Below are positions 7,673-15,959 of a stretch of DNA of 40,049 bases, piece by piece. Made by a program: the position numbers and the translations under genes. Positions within the stretch are counted from its first letter, which is position 1; each line of letters begins with the position of its first letter. The notes under the pieces are model-generated. The model did no database searches. It was not told where the DNA came from and saw nothing but the letters and a program-made list of their open reading frames with translations. Location: NCBI GenBank assembly GCA_028865725.1, contig JAGWJP010000002.1:1-40049 (forward strand), given 5' to 3'. This DNA comes from Patescibacteria group bacterium (GTDB lineage: Bacteria > Patescibacteriota > Minisyncoccia > UBA6257 > JACRHW01).

Positions 7673-8269
7673 TTAAAATAGCGTGACTGCTTCATCCCAA
7701 GGGATTACGGTAAGACGCGGCCAGATTGCTTTCCACCTCGTGGATTTGTTGCGATACACTTGTTCTATGGTTGTTTTTGGATTATTCGGCCTTACAATCA
7801 TCTTGAGAGAATCCTCAACGCCAAAAGGAGCGCATACGTTGTGGCGCACACCCTCTCGCCTCACTCCAATCGCGGTCGCCGTGGTGGGCCATGTAGAAAT
7901 CGCATCCTCCGCCGATGCATACTGCTCGATCGGGCGCCCATATTCTTGTTCATACCACAAGCACACCCTTGCCTCGTTTACAACATCAACCGGCGCACCT
8001 CACTCTCGAAACAACCTTTTCCCTTCTTGAATATAATACTCTTGCCCTTCAAACGAAGTATCGGCAGCGTCGTAATATACCAGATCGTAATCTTTGATCA
8101 TATACTCTGGATCAAATCCGTGCTGAATATTCCACACCGTTTGCGCAATACCTCCTGCGCCCACATACCAGTTTGGCATATTCAAATCACCCGCATGTTC
8201 AAAAATGAATTGCAGACTTTTGTTTGCTTTTAATAATCCGAGAAGCTCTTCAACACGATCCATACGCAC
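7673..8269 (-). pseudogene. DUF925/NTP_transf_6-type nucleotidyltransferase broken by an in-frame TGA
   Basis: Two open segments in the same frame (8269-8003 and 7999-7673) are separated only by TGA at 8002-8000. Together they give about 198 residues matching the DUF925 (NTP_transf_6) family: WYVGAGGIAQTVWN, then IKDYDLVYYD with the catalytic acid pair, the LFRE-stop-GAPVDVVNEARV junction, SAEDAISTWPTTATAIGV and RWKAIWPRLTVIPW. The stop falls where related proteins usually have a hydrophobic residue, and no base is gained or lost, so a single nonsense change (for example TTA to TGA) or a sequencing error explains it. It lies downstream of xseB. The start may be GTG 8269 or ATG 8263; neither has a ribosome site. 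Confidence 0.75.
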
Positions 8270-8287
8270 ACAGGTCTAATAAAACAG

Positions 8288-8500
8288 CTATTCTTCTTCG
8301 CCGGATAGATCTTTTTTGATTTCTTGGAATTCGTTTTCCACGTTCTTCAGGCGTTCTTTAAGATCTTTAATGAGAACCGCACCCTCTTTTACTTTTTCCA
8401 AACCCTCCTCTACATCTACCTCATTTTGCGAGGAGAACCACGAAACAATTTTTTCCAACTTTGATAATGAGTCGCTAATTTTTTCTTTTTCTTTTTGCAT
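8288..8500 (-). CDS. xseB: exodeoxyribonuclease VII small subunit
   Basis: The 70-residue protein is charged and helical, with the XseB pattern LSKLEKIVSWF, then EVDVEEGLEKVKEGAVLIKDLKERL and an acidic tail. XseB subunits wrap the long coiled arm of XseA to form the ExoVII complex, which degrades single-stranded DNA from both ends. It starts 8 bp after the xseA stop codon, the usual order, which supports the call. The length is normal for the family. Confidence 0.85.
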   Translation of the reverse strand: MQKEKEKISDSLSKLEKIVSWFSSQNEVDVEEGLEKVKEGAVLIKDLKERLKNVENEFQEIKKDLSGEEE

Positions 8501-8508
8501 AATAGTGT

Positions 8509-10056
8509 TTAGTTTACTTCTTCGACCTTAGCTACCAATTCACCTTCACCGAGTTTTGTAGTCACCCGTTCTCCTATTTTTACGTCACTACTACTTCGTA
8601 CCACCTTACCTTTTTCATTTTTAATGATACTATACCCTAATTTTAAGTTGCGCTCCGGACTCACTCCCTCGAGATACGTTTCACGCGCATGAAGCATGGT
8701 ACCCATATCACGCACCACGCGGCTCATTGATTGCAAAACTGAAGCCATCATATCATTACTTTGTTTTCGTATACTCTCGATACGTGCTCCAATTTCATCG
8801 AGTGCACGTGACAACTGATGTGCCAAGTGACGAAATCTCAAAAAAAGCTGCGCGATATATCCTAATAGTTTTTCCAGAAGCGTATCGACATTCGTGCGTA
8901 CGCCGGACATTGCGCTCTCAAATGAGTACAAAAGATCTTGCCGTAATGTAGGGAGGTTTTCGCGCAGCCTGTCCCACGACGCATTCATCGCCATCGCGAC
9001 GATAGAAGGGGTCGACGCGGCACGGTCTGCTACCAGATTTACAATCGGCACGTCGCGGTCGTGTCCAATGCCGCAGAAGGTCGGAATCGCTGAGGCAAAA
9101 AGCGCCCGCGCCACACGCTCGTTGTTAAATGCCTGCATATCCTCAAGACTTCCTCCTCCTCGAATCACCACAAGCACATCAAGATCCGGCATATACGCAT
9201 TAAACCACTTGATCCCCGCGAGTACATCATCTACCGCACGCACTCCTTCCACGCGCGCATCGCATAGGTAGAGCTCCATTCCAAGCGGCATTAAGTTTCG
9301 CCGAAAATCATCGATCACCGCACCCGTACGGGAAGTAACGATACCAATGCGGTGAATAAATTCCGGCAGCGAACGCTTGCGTGCAAAGAGTCCCTCCTCT
9401 TCTAATTTTTTCTTCAGCAGCTCATATGCTTTTTTCAAACTTCCTTCACCCGCGAGCTCAAGCGTATACACTAAAAAACTCAATCTCCCCTTTGGCTTGT
9501 AGACATTCGGCACACCACTCATTTTGATCTCCATGCCTTCATCAAGTACTACCCCACATCGCTCATACACGGAAGGACGAATATAGCAGTTCAGCACACT
9601 CTCGTCGTCTTTGTCTTTAAGCGAAAAATAAATACCGGAGGGATGCACCTGCACACTCGACACTTCTCCTTGCACACACACTGTTCGTTCGGAAAATTTC
9701 GTATTTAAAAAATTCAAAAAATTGCTCACCGTAAACACGGGTTCTTTCTCCGCATCTTTGTCCTGTTCTTCTTGTTCCTTCGATAATGCAGTCTTCGAGC
9801 TTTGATGAGAAAAAAGATCTTGCAATCCAGTTTCACCTCCATACCTGTTTACAATCCCCAAAATCTCGTTCCCAAACTCCGCGAGTTTTTTCTTTCCGAT
9901 TCCTTTGATATCCGCAAGCGCATCGTACGTTTTTGGCGCTTCTTCTGCGATCATTTCGATCGTTTTATTTTGCAAAATCTTAAAACGCTCGACGCGCATG
10001 TGGAGCGCTTTTTCATTTCGCCATGCCATCAATTGTCGAAATACCTCGCCGTTCAT
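8509..10056 (-). CDS. xseA: exodeoxyribonuclease VII large subunit with an N-terminal HRDC domain
   Basis: Residues 1-73 form an HRDC-like domain (MAWRNEKALHMRVERFKILQ and the GIGKKKLAEFG hairpin), normally found at the C-terminus of RecQ helicases and RNase D. From about 107 the standard XseA order follows: OB-fold (FTVSNFLNFLN, GEVSSVQVHPSG), then the catalytic ExoVII domain with IGIVTSRTGAVIDD, DVLVVIRGGGS, CGIGHDRDVPIVNLVAD and AASTPS, and a long C-terminal helical arm. At 515 residues it is longer than usual because of the added domain, which probably assists DNA binding. The start at 10056 begins the HRDC domain; no clear ribosome site precedes it. Confidence 0.9.
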   Translation of the reverse strand: MNGEVFRQLMAWRNEKALHMRVERFKILQNKTIEMIAEEAPKTYDALADIKGIGKKKLAEFGNEILGIVNRYGGETGLQDLFSHQSSKTALSKEQEEQDKDAEKEPVFTVSNFLNFLNTKFSERTVCVQGEVSSVQVHPSGIYFSLKDKDDESVLNCYIRPSVYERCGVVLDEGMEIKMSGVPNVYKPKGRLSFLVYTLELAGEGSLKKAYELLKKKLEEEGLFARKRSLPEFIHRIGIVTSRTGAVIDDFRRNLMPLGMELYLCDARVEGVRAVDDVLAGIKWFNAYMPDLDVLVVIRGGGSLEDMQAFNNERVARALFASAIPTFCGIGHDRDVPIVNLVADRAASTPSIVAMAMNASWDRLRENLPTLRQDLLYSFESAMSGVRTNVDTLLEKLLGYIAQLFLRFRHLAHQLSRALDEIGARIESIRKQSNDMMASVLQSMSRVVRDMGTMLHARETYLEGVSPERNLKLGYSIIKNEKGKVVRSSSDVKIGERVTTKLGEGELVAKVEEVN

Positions 10057-10058
10057 AA

Positions 10059-10200
10059 AAATTCAAAACTCAAAATGCAAAAATCAAAATTACAAATAAA
10101 AATCTAAAAGTAGTTGGTTCCTAGTTCTTAGTAATTAGTATTGTTGGTTTTTGAAAAAAGTCACACACAACTCGCTTCTAAGCACTGAGAACTAATTACT
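10059..10200. repeat. AT-rich low-complexity leader region upstream of xseA
   Basis: Directly before the xseA start lie the words TCAAAATGCAAAAATCAAAA and, further up, two stretches of the TTAGTAATTAGTA kind in inverted orientation. Closely related words precede mraZ (22013-22050), rplJ (25883-25920) and rpmG (32250-32280). No gene is visible here. Confidence 0.5.
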
Positions 10201-10230
10201 TTTTACTATACCAGGGCTGCCATAAAAAAG

Positions 10231-10259
10231 AAAAAACCCCATACGATGGGGTTTTTTTA
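10231..10259. terminator. bidirectional terminator
   Basis: ACCCCAT (10236-10242) and ATGGGGT (10246-10252) form a perfect stem with runs of A on the left and T on the right. On the minus strand it ends the small gene at 10262-10438. Confidence 0.8.
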
Positions 10260-10261
10260 AT

Positions 10262-10438
10262 TTATGATAAATGTTTCCAATATGCGCGGTGCCACCCGCA
10301 CTTCCTGCATGTCGCAGAAACTTTAACACCTTCCCTGCGCATTCTTGTGTATTGATCCGTTGCGTCCACCCATCTCTCTTCATCACGCCACTCATGAGCA
10401 CAAAAAACAGACCGAAGATACCACACAATCCATCTCAT
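10262..10438 (-). CDS. small zinc-ribbon-like protein of 58 residues
   Basis: A short reading frame begins at ATG 10438, nine nt behind GGGAGG, and ends with TAA directly before a strong terminator. The protein is basic and tryptophan-rich (MRWIVWYLRSVFCAHEWRDE at the start) and ends in CRKCGWHRAYWKH, a CxxC followed by histidines. It resembles small treble-clef or half-ribbon proteins seen in phages and small genomes, but I cannot name a family. The ribosome site, terminator and composition together argue that it is real. A longer overlapping frame in the same place reads through the terminator and is rejected. Confidence 0.6.
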   Translation of the reverse strand: MRWIVWYLRSVFCAHEWRDEERWVDATDQYTRMRREGVKVSATCRKCGWHRAYWKHLS

Positions 10439-10553
10439 CGCATTTTTCCTCCCATCGATTATCTGCTAGAATCCTACCACATGCGAACTCATGACACAAG
10501 TATGCTTCTTATAAAAAATCCACGCGAAGGTGGACTTATTTGTTATGGCACGA

Positions 10554-10892
10554 TTACTTGTTCCACGAAACTTCGATCCAACGAAGAGAGTAAGGACGAT
10601 CGTCAGTACGTCCTGTAGAAACAGAGAAACCTTGTCGCTTGAGGATTCGCATAACCTTATGTGCAAACGCTCTGTTATTCTTATCATCGGTACACGGAAA
10701 CTTTTCCACATACACAACGGCGGACAACAACCCTGAAGACATTGCGTTCACAATTTCTTCAATCACATGATTCATGATCCACATCCGAACCTCGCCGCAT
10801 AATGCCTTTTTCAATCTAGATTCCAAGCAAACGCTACGTATATCTTCTGGCAACAACGTTTGCCCCAATCCCTCAAAAATACATTCCTTCAT
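10554..10892 (-). CDS. hypothetical protein
   Basis: The 112-residue protein has no membrane segment or recognisable motif. The C-terminal half, with VVYVEKFPCTDD, HKVMRILKRQGFSVSTGRT and LRWIEVSW, looks like a compact alpha/beta fold. The ATG at 10892 is separated from the AAAGGAG site by 15 nt, which is long; a TTG at 10919 upstream of that site is the other possibility. An 18-bp tandem duplication carrying a -10-like TATGAT lies immediately before the ribosome site. It sits between rsmE and the zinc-ribbon gene on the same strand. Confidence 0.5.
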   Translation of the reverse strand: MKECIFEGLGQTLLPEDIRSVCLESRLKKALCGEVRMWIMNHVIEEIVNAMSSGLLSAVVYVEKFPCTDDKNNRAFAHKVMRILKRQGFSVSTGRTDDRPYSLRWIEVSWNK

Positions 10893-10920
10893 GGTTATGC
10901 GATGTTTCTCCTTTCTCAAA

Positions 10921-10956
10921 GTCCCAGAATCATAGTAAGTCCCAGAATCATAGTAA
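10921..10956 (-). repeat. perfect 18-bp tandem duplication in a promoter region
   Basis: GTCCCAGAATCATAGTAA occurs twice head to tail (10921-10938 and 10939-10956). On the minus strand each unit contains TATGAT, a possible -10 box, so the downstream gene may have doubled transcription starts. Confidence 0.85.
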
Positions 10957-10967
10957 CAGATACCGCA

Positions 10968-11678
10968 TTACTGCGCAAGAAGATAGGAGGCGACAATCGC
11001 GGCAGTCTCTGCGCGCAAAATGGTACTTCCGAGAGTCACTATTGCAAACCGGTTTTCTTGTGCACGTGCGCGCTCCTCATCATGCCACCCTCCTTCAGGA
11101 CCAATAAAAACGCCGACACGCTTCAACGATTTACTCTTTTCCACGGCCTGTTCTACAAGCGGGTGCTCTCCATGCGGATCACAGAAAAAGTTGCATTCAT
11201 TCGGAAGTGCATGTGCTATTGCGTCCTCGAAACGCAGCGAAGCCCGAAACTGCGGCACAAAGCTTCTCCCCGACTGCTCTGCCGCCTCTTTCATAATTTT
11301 TTCAATACGCGGGGCATTCAATTCCATTTTAATCGTACGCGAGGTAATAAGCGGGATAATTTCGCGCGCACCGACTTCCGTTGCTTTTTGTGCGACACAA
11401 TCAAAATGCTCGCGTTTGAGAATCGAGCAGTAAAGCACGACTTCACGTATCGGCTCTCTTGCATTTTTCATCCTCTCCAACACTTCGACGGTTACCTCGC
11501 TGCGGGTAATACCGACAATCCACGCGCGCGTATCATTACCCGCGCCATCACACAACACTACCTCATCGCCCTCGTGCCTACGCAACACGCGAATAATCTG
11601 ATGCGCCACCTCATGATCGGGAATTATAAAACGGGATGCGGAACAATCAAAGGCAACAATGAATCGTGGAATTCTCAT
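10968..11678 (-). CDS. rsmE: 16S rRNA m3U1498 methyltransferase
   Basis: The 236-residue protein has the RsmE layout: an N-terminal PUA-like part (RIPRFIVAFD, HQIIRVLRRHEGDEVVLCDG) and a C-terminal SPOUT knot with VGVFIGPEGGW and TLGSTILRAETAAIVA, which bind S-adenosylmethionine. It methylates N3 of U1498 in 16S rRNA. The internal ATG at 11678 is chosen because homologues start at RIPRF; the upstream in-frame extension is not conserved in character. No strong ribosome site is visible. It is divergent from cysS. Confidence 0.9.
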   Translation of the reverse strand: MRIPRFIVAFDCSASRFIIPDHEVAHQIIRVLRRHEGDEVVLCDGAGNDTRAWIVGITRSEVTVEVLERMKNAREPIREVVLYCSILKREHFDCVAQKATEVGAREIIPLITSRTIKMELNAPRIEKIMKEAAEQSGRSFVPQFRASLRFEDAIAHALPNECNFFCDPHGEHPLVEQAVEKSKSLKRVGVFIGPEGGWHDEERARAQENRFAIVTLGSTILRAETAAIVASYLLAQ

Positions 11679-11737
11679 AATATGTTTTTCTCGTTTCCAT
11701 TGTATCATAATGTATTCAAACCCCCATGCAATACCCG

Positions 11738-11766
11738 TGTACAAATTTCCTACTTCCTTATACAAT
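11738..11766 (+). promoter_or_regulatory. possible cysS promoter
   Basis: TGTACA (11738-11743), a 17-nt spacer and TACAAT (11761-11766) lie just before the cysS ATG at 11784. Both boxes deviate from consensus. Confidence 0.35.
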
Positions 11767-11783
11767 AAAGACGCGAGACAAAA

Positions 11784-13217
11784 ATGCTGAAATTTTTTAA
11801 TACGTTATCAGAAAAAAAAGAGTCGCTCAAGCCGCGCCATAAAAAACGTGTCCAACTTTTTGTGTGCGGTCCAACGGTGTATGATTATTCTCACATTGGT
11901 CATGCACGCACCTACCTTGCCTTTGATTGCATTGCTAAATATCTTTCACGAATAGGCTATAAAACATACTATCTTCAAAACATTACCGATATCGATGATA
12001 AAATTATCGAGCGCGCGAAACAACAACACACCACTCCGAAAACCCTCGCCCGCATGTTCGAAAAGCTGTATCATGAAGACGAACGAAAACTCCGCATTAC
12101 AAGCATTACTAAATATGCACGTGCAACGGACTATATCCCCGCGATTGTGCGCCAAGTAAAAACACTCCTTAAACGCGGCCACGCCTATGAAATTAGAAAG
12201 GATGGGTATTATTTTGATCTTGCCACGTTTCCCCGCTATGGCGCGCTTTCCCGACGCACCTCATTACAGGCAGAGGATGCCGTCTCCCGTATCGATGAAA
12301 GCTTGCAAAAAAGAAATAAAGGAGATTTTGCGCTCTGGAAGTTTTCAAAACGCGGAGAACCCTATTGGAATACTGAGCTCGGAAAGGGAAGGCCAGGATG
12401 GCATATCGAGGACACAGCAATCACCGAATCGATATTCGGACCTCAATACGATATTCATGGGGGGGCTATTGATTTAAAGTTTCCCCATCACGAAGCTGAA
12501 ATCGCACAACAGGAATCCGCGTCGCGAAAACATCCACTCGCAAAATATTGGCTTCATACGGGATTTCTTACTATTAACGGAAAGAAGATGTCGAAAAGCG
12601 CGGGAAACTTTGTTACCATCCGCGACTTTTTATCTACCCACGAAAACGCAGCGCTTCCTTTTGATGCTACAACTCTTCTTCGTTACTTCATTCTGTCTCA
12701 ACATTATCGCGCCCCCATTGATTTCAACGAGGCGCTTATCACACACGCACGGCAATCGCTCATCACCTTTCTTGATTTTGAAAAACGTCTCTCTTCTTAT
12801 GCAGGGAAAACACTCAAAATGCATCAAGGAGAGGACCGCCGCATGACGACCGTACGGAATACGATATTCAAACAGTTTGAAGCGGCATTAGAAAACGATT
12901 TTAATACTCCGCAGGCGCTTGGTGTCATATTTGATGCCATGCATACTATGAACAGTAAAATGGATACGGGAAGAGCAACGCGAAATGATGTAATACATAT
13001 CCGCACACTTCTCACCTCTCTCTACGAACTCTTCGATCTTCGTTTTCGCACGGTATCTATTCCGAAAGAAGTAAAAAGTTTAGTCACTCAACGTGAATCC
13101 GCCCGCAAAGAAAAACAATGGCAACGCGCCGATATGCTCCGTGTGCAAACCTCTGCCCTCGGATTTTCCATTGAAGATACCCCCCAAGGCCCCATCATCC
13201 ATCCAACCTATCAATAG
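11784..13217 (+). CDS. cysS: cysteinyl-tRNA synthetase
   Basis: The 477-residue enzyme charges tRNA-Cys. Class I signatures are plain: HIGH at 37-40 (YDYSHIGHART) and KMSKS at 268-272. The four zinc ligands of E. coli CysRS (C28, C209, H234, E238) correspond here to C28, D210, H235 and E239, so the second cysteine is replaced by aspartate in GRPGWHIED. The C-terminal DALR-like helical domain ends in QWQRADMLR. Length is normal. It is followed by dnaB on the same strand. Confidence 0.93.
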   Translation: MLKFFNTLSEKKESLKPRHKKRVQLFVCGPTVYDYSHIGHARTYLAFDCIAKYLSRIGYKTYYLQNITDIDDKIIERAKQQHTTPKTLARMFEKLYHEDERKLRITSITKYARATDYIPAIVRQVKTLLKRGHAYEIRKDGYYFDLATFPRYGALSRRTSLQAEDAVSRIDESLQKRNKGDFALWKFSKRGEPYWNTELGKGRPGWHIEDTAITESIFGPQYDIHGGAIDLKFPHHEAEIAQQESASRKHPLAKYWLHTGFLTINGKKMSKSAGNFVTIRDFLSTHENAALPFDATTLLRYFILSQHYRAPIDFNEALITHARQSLITFLDFEKRLSSYAGKTLKMHQGEDRRMTTVRNTIFKQFEAALENDFNTPQALGVIFDAMHTMNSKMDTGRATRNDVIHIRTLLTSLYELFDLRFRTVSIPKEVKSLVTQRESARKEKQWQRADMLRVQTSALGFSIEDTPQGPIIHPTYQ

Positions 13218-13345
13218 TTATACGATATCCTATGGGAGTTTAAAAACGATACACATCTTTTCCACAGTTTTTCCCATGGTCTTCCCCAAATTATCCTGAA
13301 GACCATTTTAATAAATCGCGGTAGGATAAAGATAATCTGTAGAGC

Positions 13346-14713
13346 ATGACATCTTCTCAAAAACAAGAAACTATAAAACTCCTTCCTCAAAATATCGAAG
13401 CCGAAGAATCAGTACTCGGCGCGCTTATGATGGACCGATTTGCCATGACAAAAGTGGCCGATGTGGTGGCAAGCATTGATTTCTACAAACCGTCTCACCA
13501 AAAGATTTTTGAGAGCATGCTTCGCCTCTATGAAAAAGGTGAACCGATTGACCTCGTGAGTGTCCCCAACAAACTCAAAGAGCGCGGTGAGCTGCAGGAT
13601 GTCGGAGGATATGCCTACCTCTCAAGTCTCGTCAACAAAGTCCCTACTGCCACTCATATCATTCACTATGCGAAGATTGTTCGCGGAAAACGCATCTTGC
13701 GCGATCTTATCTCCACCGCAAACACGGTGGCAGGAGAAGCATTTGAAGAACCGGAGGACATTGAGCAGTTTCTTGATCGCGCGGAACAACGTTTTTTCAA
13801 AATTTCCCAACAAACAACACAAAAACAATTTGTCCCTATCGGACAAGACCTGCCTGAGGCATTCGGACGCATTGAACGTTTACAGCAAATGGAAGAAGGG
13901 ATACGCGGCATTCCAAGCGGATATCCTGCACTCGACAACATTCTTTCCGGTTTTCAGAAATCAGACTTAATCGTTATTGGAGCGCGCCCTTCGCTTGGAA
14001 AAACATCGCTTGCACTTGCGATCGCACGCCAGGCCGCACTCAAATCACAAGCACCTGTAGGAATTTTGAGCCTCGAGATGTCGCGCGAACAGGTGATAGA
14101 TCGCCTTATCTCTGCCGAATCTCGTGTGCCCTTGTGGAAACTCCGCACAGGAAAAAGCCTCTCGGAACTGGAGTTTGAAATGCTCCACACCGCCCTCGAC
14201 CGCCTCTCTCAAGTACCTATTTTTATTGATGACACTACGTCTCCCAATATTCTTCAAATCCGTGCTATGGCGCGACGCTTACAAGCAGAACGAGGATTAG
14301 CCATGCTTGTCGTTGATTATCTCCAACTTATTCAACCTCGCACCAATTCGGATAATGTCGTACAACAAATGTCAGAGATATCGCGCTCGCTCAAGGGAGT
14401 CGCTCGTGAACTTGATATCCCCGTCATCGCCCTTTCTCAACTTTCACGTTCCGTGGACAACCGAGAAATCAAGATCCCACGCCTCTCTGATCTGCGCGAC
14501 AGTGGTTCTATTGAACAAGACAGTGATGTCGTAATGTTTATTCACCGCAAAGATAGGGACAAACTTGAAATAAGCGAAGAGGAGCGCAACATTGCCGAAA
14601 TTCATGTCGCCAAGCACAGAAATGGTCCGTTAGGCATTATACGCCTTCATTTTGATCAAGAATTTGCCACGTTCACCACGCTCGAAACAAAAATGACCGC
14701 GGACTATTCCTAA
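13346..14713 (+). CDS. dnaB: replicative DNA helicase
   Basis: The 455-residue protein has the DnaB N-terminal helical domain (PQNIEAEESVLGALMMDR), a linker, and a RecA-like C-terminal domain with Walker A GARPSLGKTS (about 211-220), SLEMSREQVIDRL, Walker B MLVVDYLQL and the arginine-finger region KHRNGPLG. It unwinds DNA at the replication fork as a hexamer. No intein interrupts the P-loop. recR follows after 5 bp, so the two are co-transcribed. A single TTTTCCACA word (13258-13266) lies in the 128-bp gap before it. Confidence 0.95.
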   Translation: MTSSQKQETIKLLPQNIEAEESVLGALMMDRFAMTKVADVVASIDFYKPSHQKIFESMLRLYEKGEPIDLVSVPNKLKERGELQDVGGYAYLSSLVNKVPTATHIIHYAKIVRGKRILRDLISTANTVAGEAFEEPEDIEQFLDRAEQRFFKISQQTTQKQFVPIGQDLPEAFGRIERLQQMEEGIRGIPSGYPALDNILSGFQKSDLIVIGARPSLGKTSLALAIARQAALKSQAPVGILSLEMSREQVIDRLISAESRVPLWKLRTGKSLSELEFEMLHTALDRLSQVPIFIDDTTSPNILQIRAMARRLQAERGLAMLVVDYLQLIQPRTNSDNVVQQMSEISRSLKGVARELDIPVIALSQLSRSVDNREIKIPRLSDLRDSGSIEQDSDVVMFIHRKDRDKLEISEEERNIAEIHVAKHRNGPLGIIRLHFDQEFATFTTLETKMTADYS

Positions 14714-14718
14714 TTGAT

Positions 14719-15318
14719 ATGGTTCCCGAAATTATTCATCAATGTATTAAGCGGATTGCTCGTATCCCGGGGATTGGGCAACGACACGCATCGCGTATTG
14801 TATTCTTTTTGCTACGTGCGCGCACGCACGTCACAAATCCGCTTATCCAAGATTTGGAACGACTCTGTGCGCTCTCCTCATGCACATCTTGTTTATTTCC
14901 GTGCGAACCGCATGAAACCAACCTTTGTGCAATCTGCAGAGATCCACAGCGTGACCCCCACACCATTATTATTGTAGAAAAAGAAACCGATCTTCTTACT
15001 ATTGAAAAAGCAAAAATTGGACAAGGCACGTATTATATATTAGGGGGTCTCGTAAATCCTGTTCAACCAGACCCGGAACACTATCTTAATTTGCAGCCCC
15101 TCCTTACACGCATTGCGAAGGACCCACGCATAAAAAAAGAGGTTATTTTTGCGCTCTCGCCCACCGCGGCAGGGAATCTTACCGCCACTTACATAGAACG
15201 AAAATTGAGGCCCTATCCTGTGCAATGCACGCGTCTCGGACGAGGACTCCCTAATGGAGGTGACGTAGAGTTTACGGATGAAGAAACGATGTCAGCTGCA
15301 TTTATGAATCGCAAATAA
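14719..15318 (+). CDS. recR: recombination mediator protein
   Basis: The 199-residue protein has the helix-hairpin-helix (IARIPGIGQRHASRIVFFLL), the four-cysteine zinc finger C54-C57...C-C (CTSC, CAIC), and the Toprim domain (IIIVEKETDLLTIEK, LGGLVNPV). RecR works with RecO and sometimes RecF to load RecA on gapped DNA. It begins 5 bp after dnaB and is closed by a strong bidirectional terminator. Length matches the family. Confidence 0.93.
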   Translation: MVPEIIHQCIKRIARIPGIGQRHASRIVFFLLRARTHVTNPLIQDLERLCALSSCTSCLFPCEPHETNLCAICRDPQRDPHTIIIVEKETDLLTIEKAKIGQGTYYILGGLVNPVQPDPEHYLNLQPLLTRIAKDPRIKKEVIFALSPTAAGNLTATYIERKLRPYPVQCTRLGRGLPNGGDVEFTDEETMSAAFMNRK

Positions 15319-15347
15319 TTACGGCGCCAGAGACAAGGAGGGACACT

Positions 15348-15376
15348 AAAAAATCCGCATGATATGCGGATTTTTA
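15348..15376. terminator. bidirectional terminator
   Basis: ATCCGCAT (15353-15360), loop GAT, ATGCGGAT (15364-15371), with A-run on the left and T-run on the right. It separates recR from the convergent gene at 15380. Confidence 0.85.
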
Positions 15377-15379
15377 ACG

Positions 15380-15868
15380 TTAAAGAAGGTGAGGTTTCCC
15401 CACATAAAATACATTATTTTGGACGGAAACGCTTGGCACAGAACCATCTTCATACCGAGATCCGAGGCAAAGCTGAATACGCTCGGTGTCATAATGCTCT
15501 GCGGTATTCAAAAAATGCCACAACTCAAGCAAAAGCCGTTCCTCAAGCGTTAGATACATGCATCGTACATTTCGTACAGGATCAATGTAATCATGATCGG
15601 TGCCATAATAAATCACATAGTCATTGTAGTCTTCACCGAGACGACATGCTGAACGAAGGCGCAAGGTGGAATTTATTTCTTGAACAACCTCAAACAAAGC
15701 ATTACATTTTTGCACAAGAAGCTCAAGAGAAAGGTTGTGTGGTACTACAAGCACTCCAAGAAGTTCCGACCAATCTTGTTTCAAAGAAGTAAGATCTACG
15801 CACAAATCCAACTGTTCTTTGTAAAATCTTTCCCAATCCTGAAGCACCCAAAAACGCCTCGGTTCCAT
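15380..15868 (-). CDS. hypothetical protein
   Basis: This 162-residue acidic protein starts at ATG 15868, directly behind a near-perfect GAGGAGGTGA ribosome site, which rules out the eight-codon longer version. It is rich in leucine, tryptophan and tyrosine (RRFWVLQDWERFYKEQLDLC, DYNDYVIYYGTDHDYIDPVR) with no membrane segment or known motif. I do not recognise a family. An upstream hairpin with a T-run (15891-15911) could end rplU transcripts or attenuate this gene. Other unknown genes in the window with equally strong ribosome sites are at 30960 and 33674. Confidence 0.65.
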   Translation of the reverse strand: MEPRRFWVLQDWERFYKEQLDLCVDLTSLKQDWSELLGVLVVPHNLSLELLVQKCNALFEVVQEINSTLRLRSACRLGEDYNDYVIYYGTDHDYIDPVRNVRCMYLTLEERLLLELWHFLNTAEHYDTERIQLCLGSRYEDGSVPSVSVQNNVFYVGKPHLL

Positions 15869-15890
15869 TTCGTTCACCTCCTCAATTATC

Positions 15891-15911
15891 AAAAAGGACT
15901 CTTAACGAGTC
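15891..15911 (-). terminator. terminator downstream of rplU
   Basis: On the minus strand GACTC-GTTAA-GAGTC followed by CTTTTT. It lies between the rplU stop and the ribosome site of the next gene. Confidence 0.65.
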
Positions 15912-15959
15912 GCTTATTTGAACATATCATGGTTCTCAAAAAATTTCCAGTACAGTCCT

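Noticed and set aside
8000-8002. UGA recoded as a sense codon, as in Gracilibacteria or SR1
   Set aside because: TGA ends several convincing genes here (16831, 20284, 38768, 33674, 5204), two of them in ATGA overlaps with the next start.
10192-10428. 78-codon minus-strand frame
   Set aside because: It reads through a strong terminator and has no ribosome site; the overlapping 58-codon frame at 10262-10438 fits the signals better.
13258-13266. DnaA box before dnaB
   Set aside because: A single TTTTCCACA word in AT-rich DNA is expected by chance; no second copy is close.
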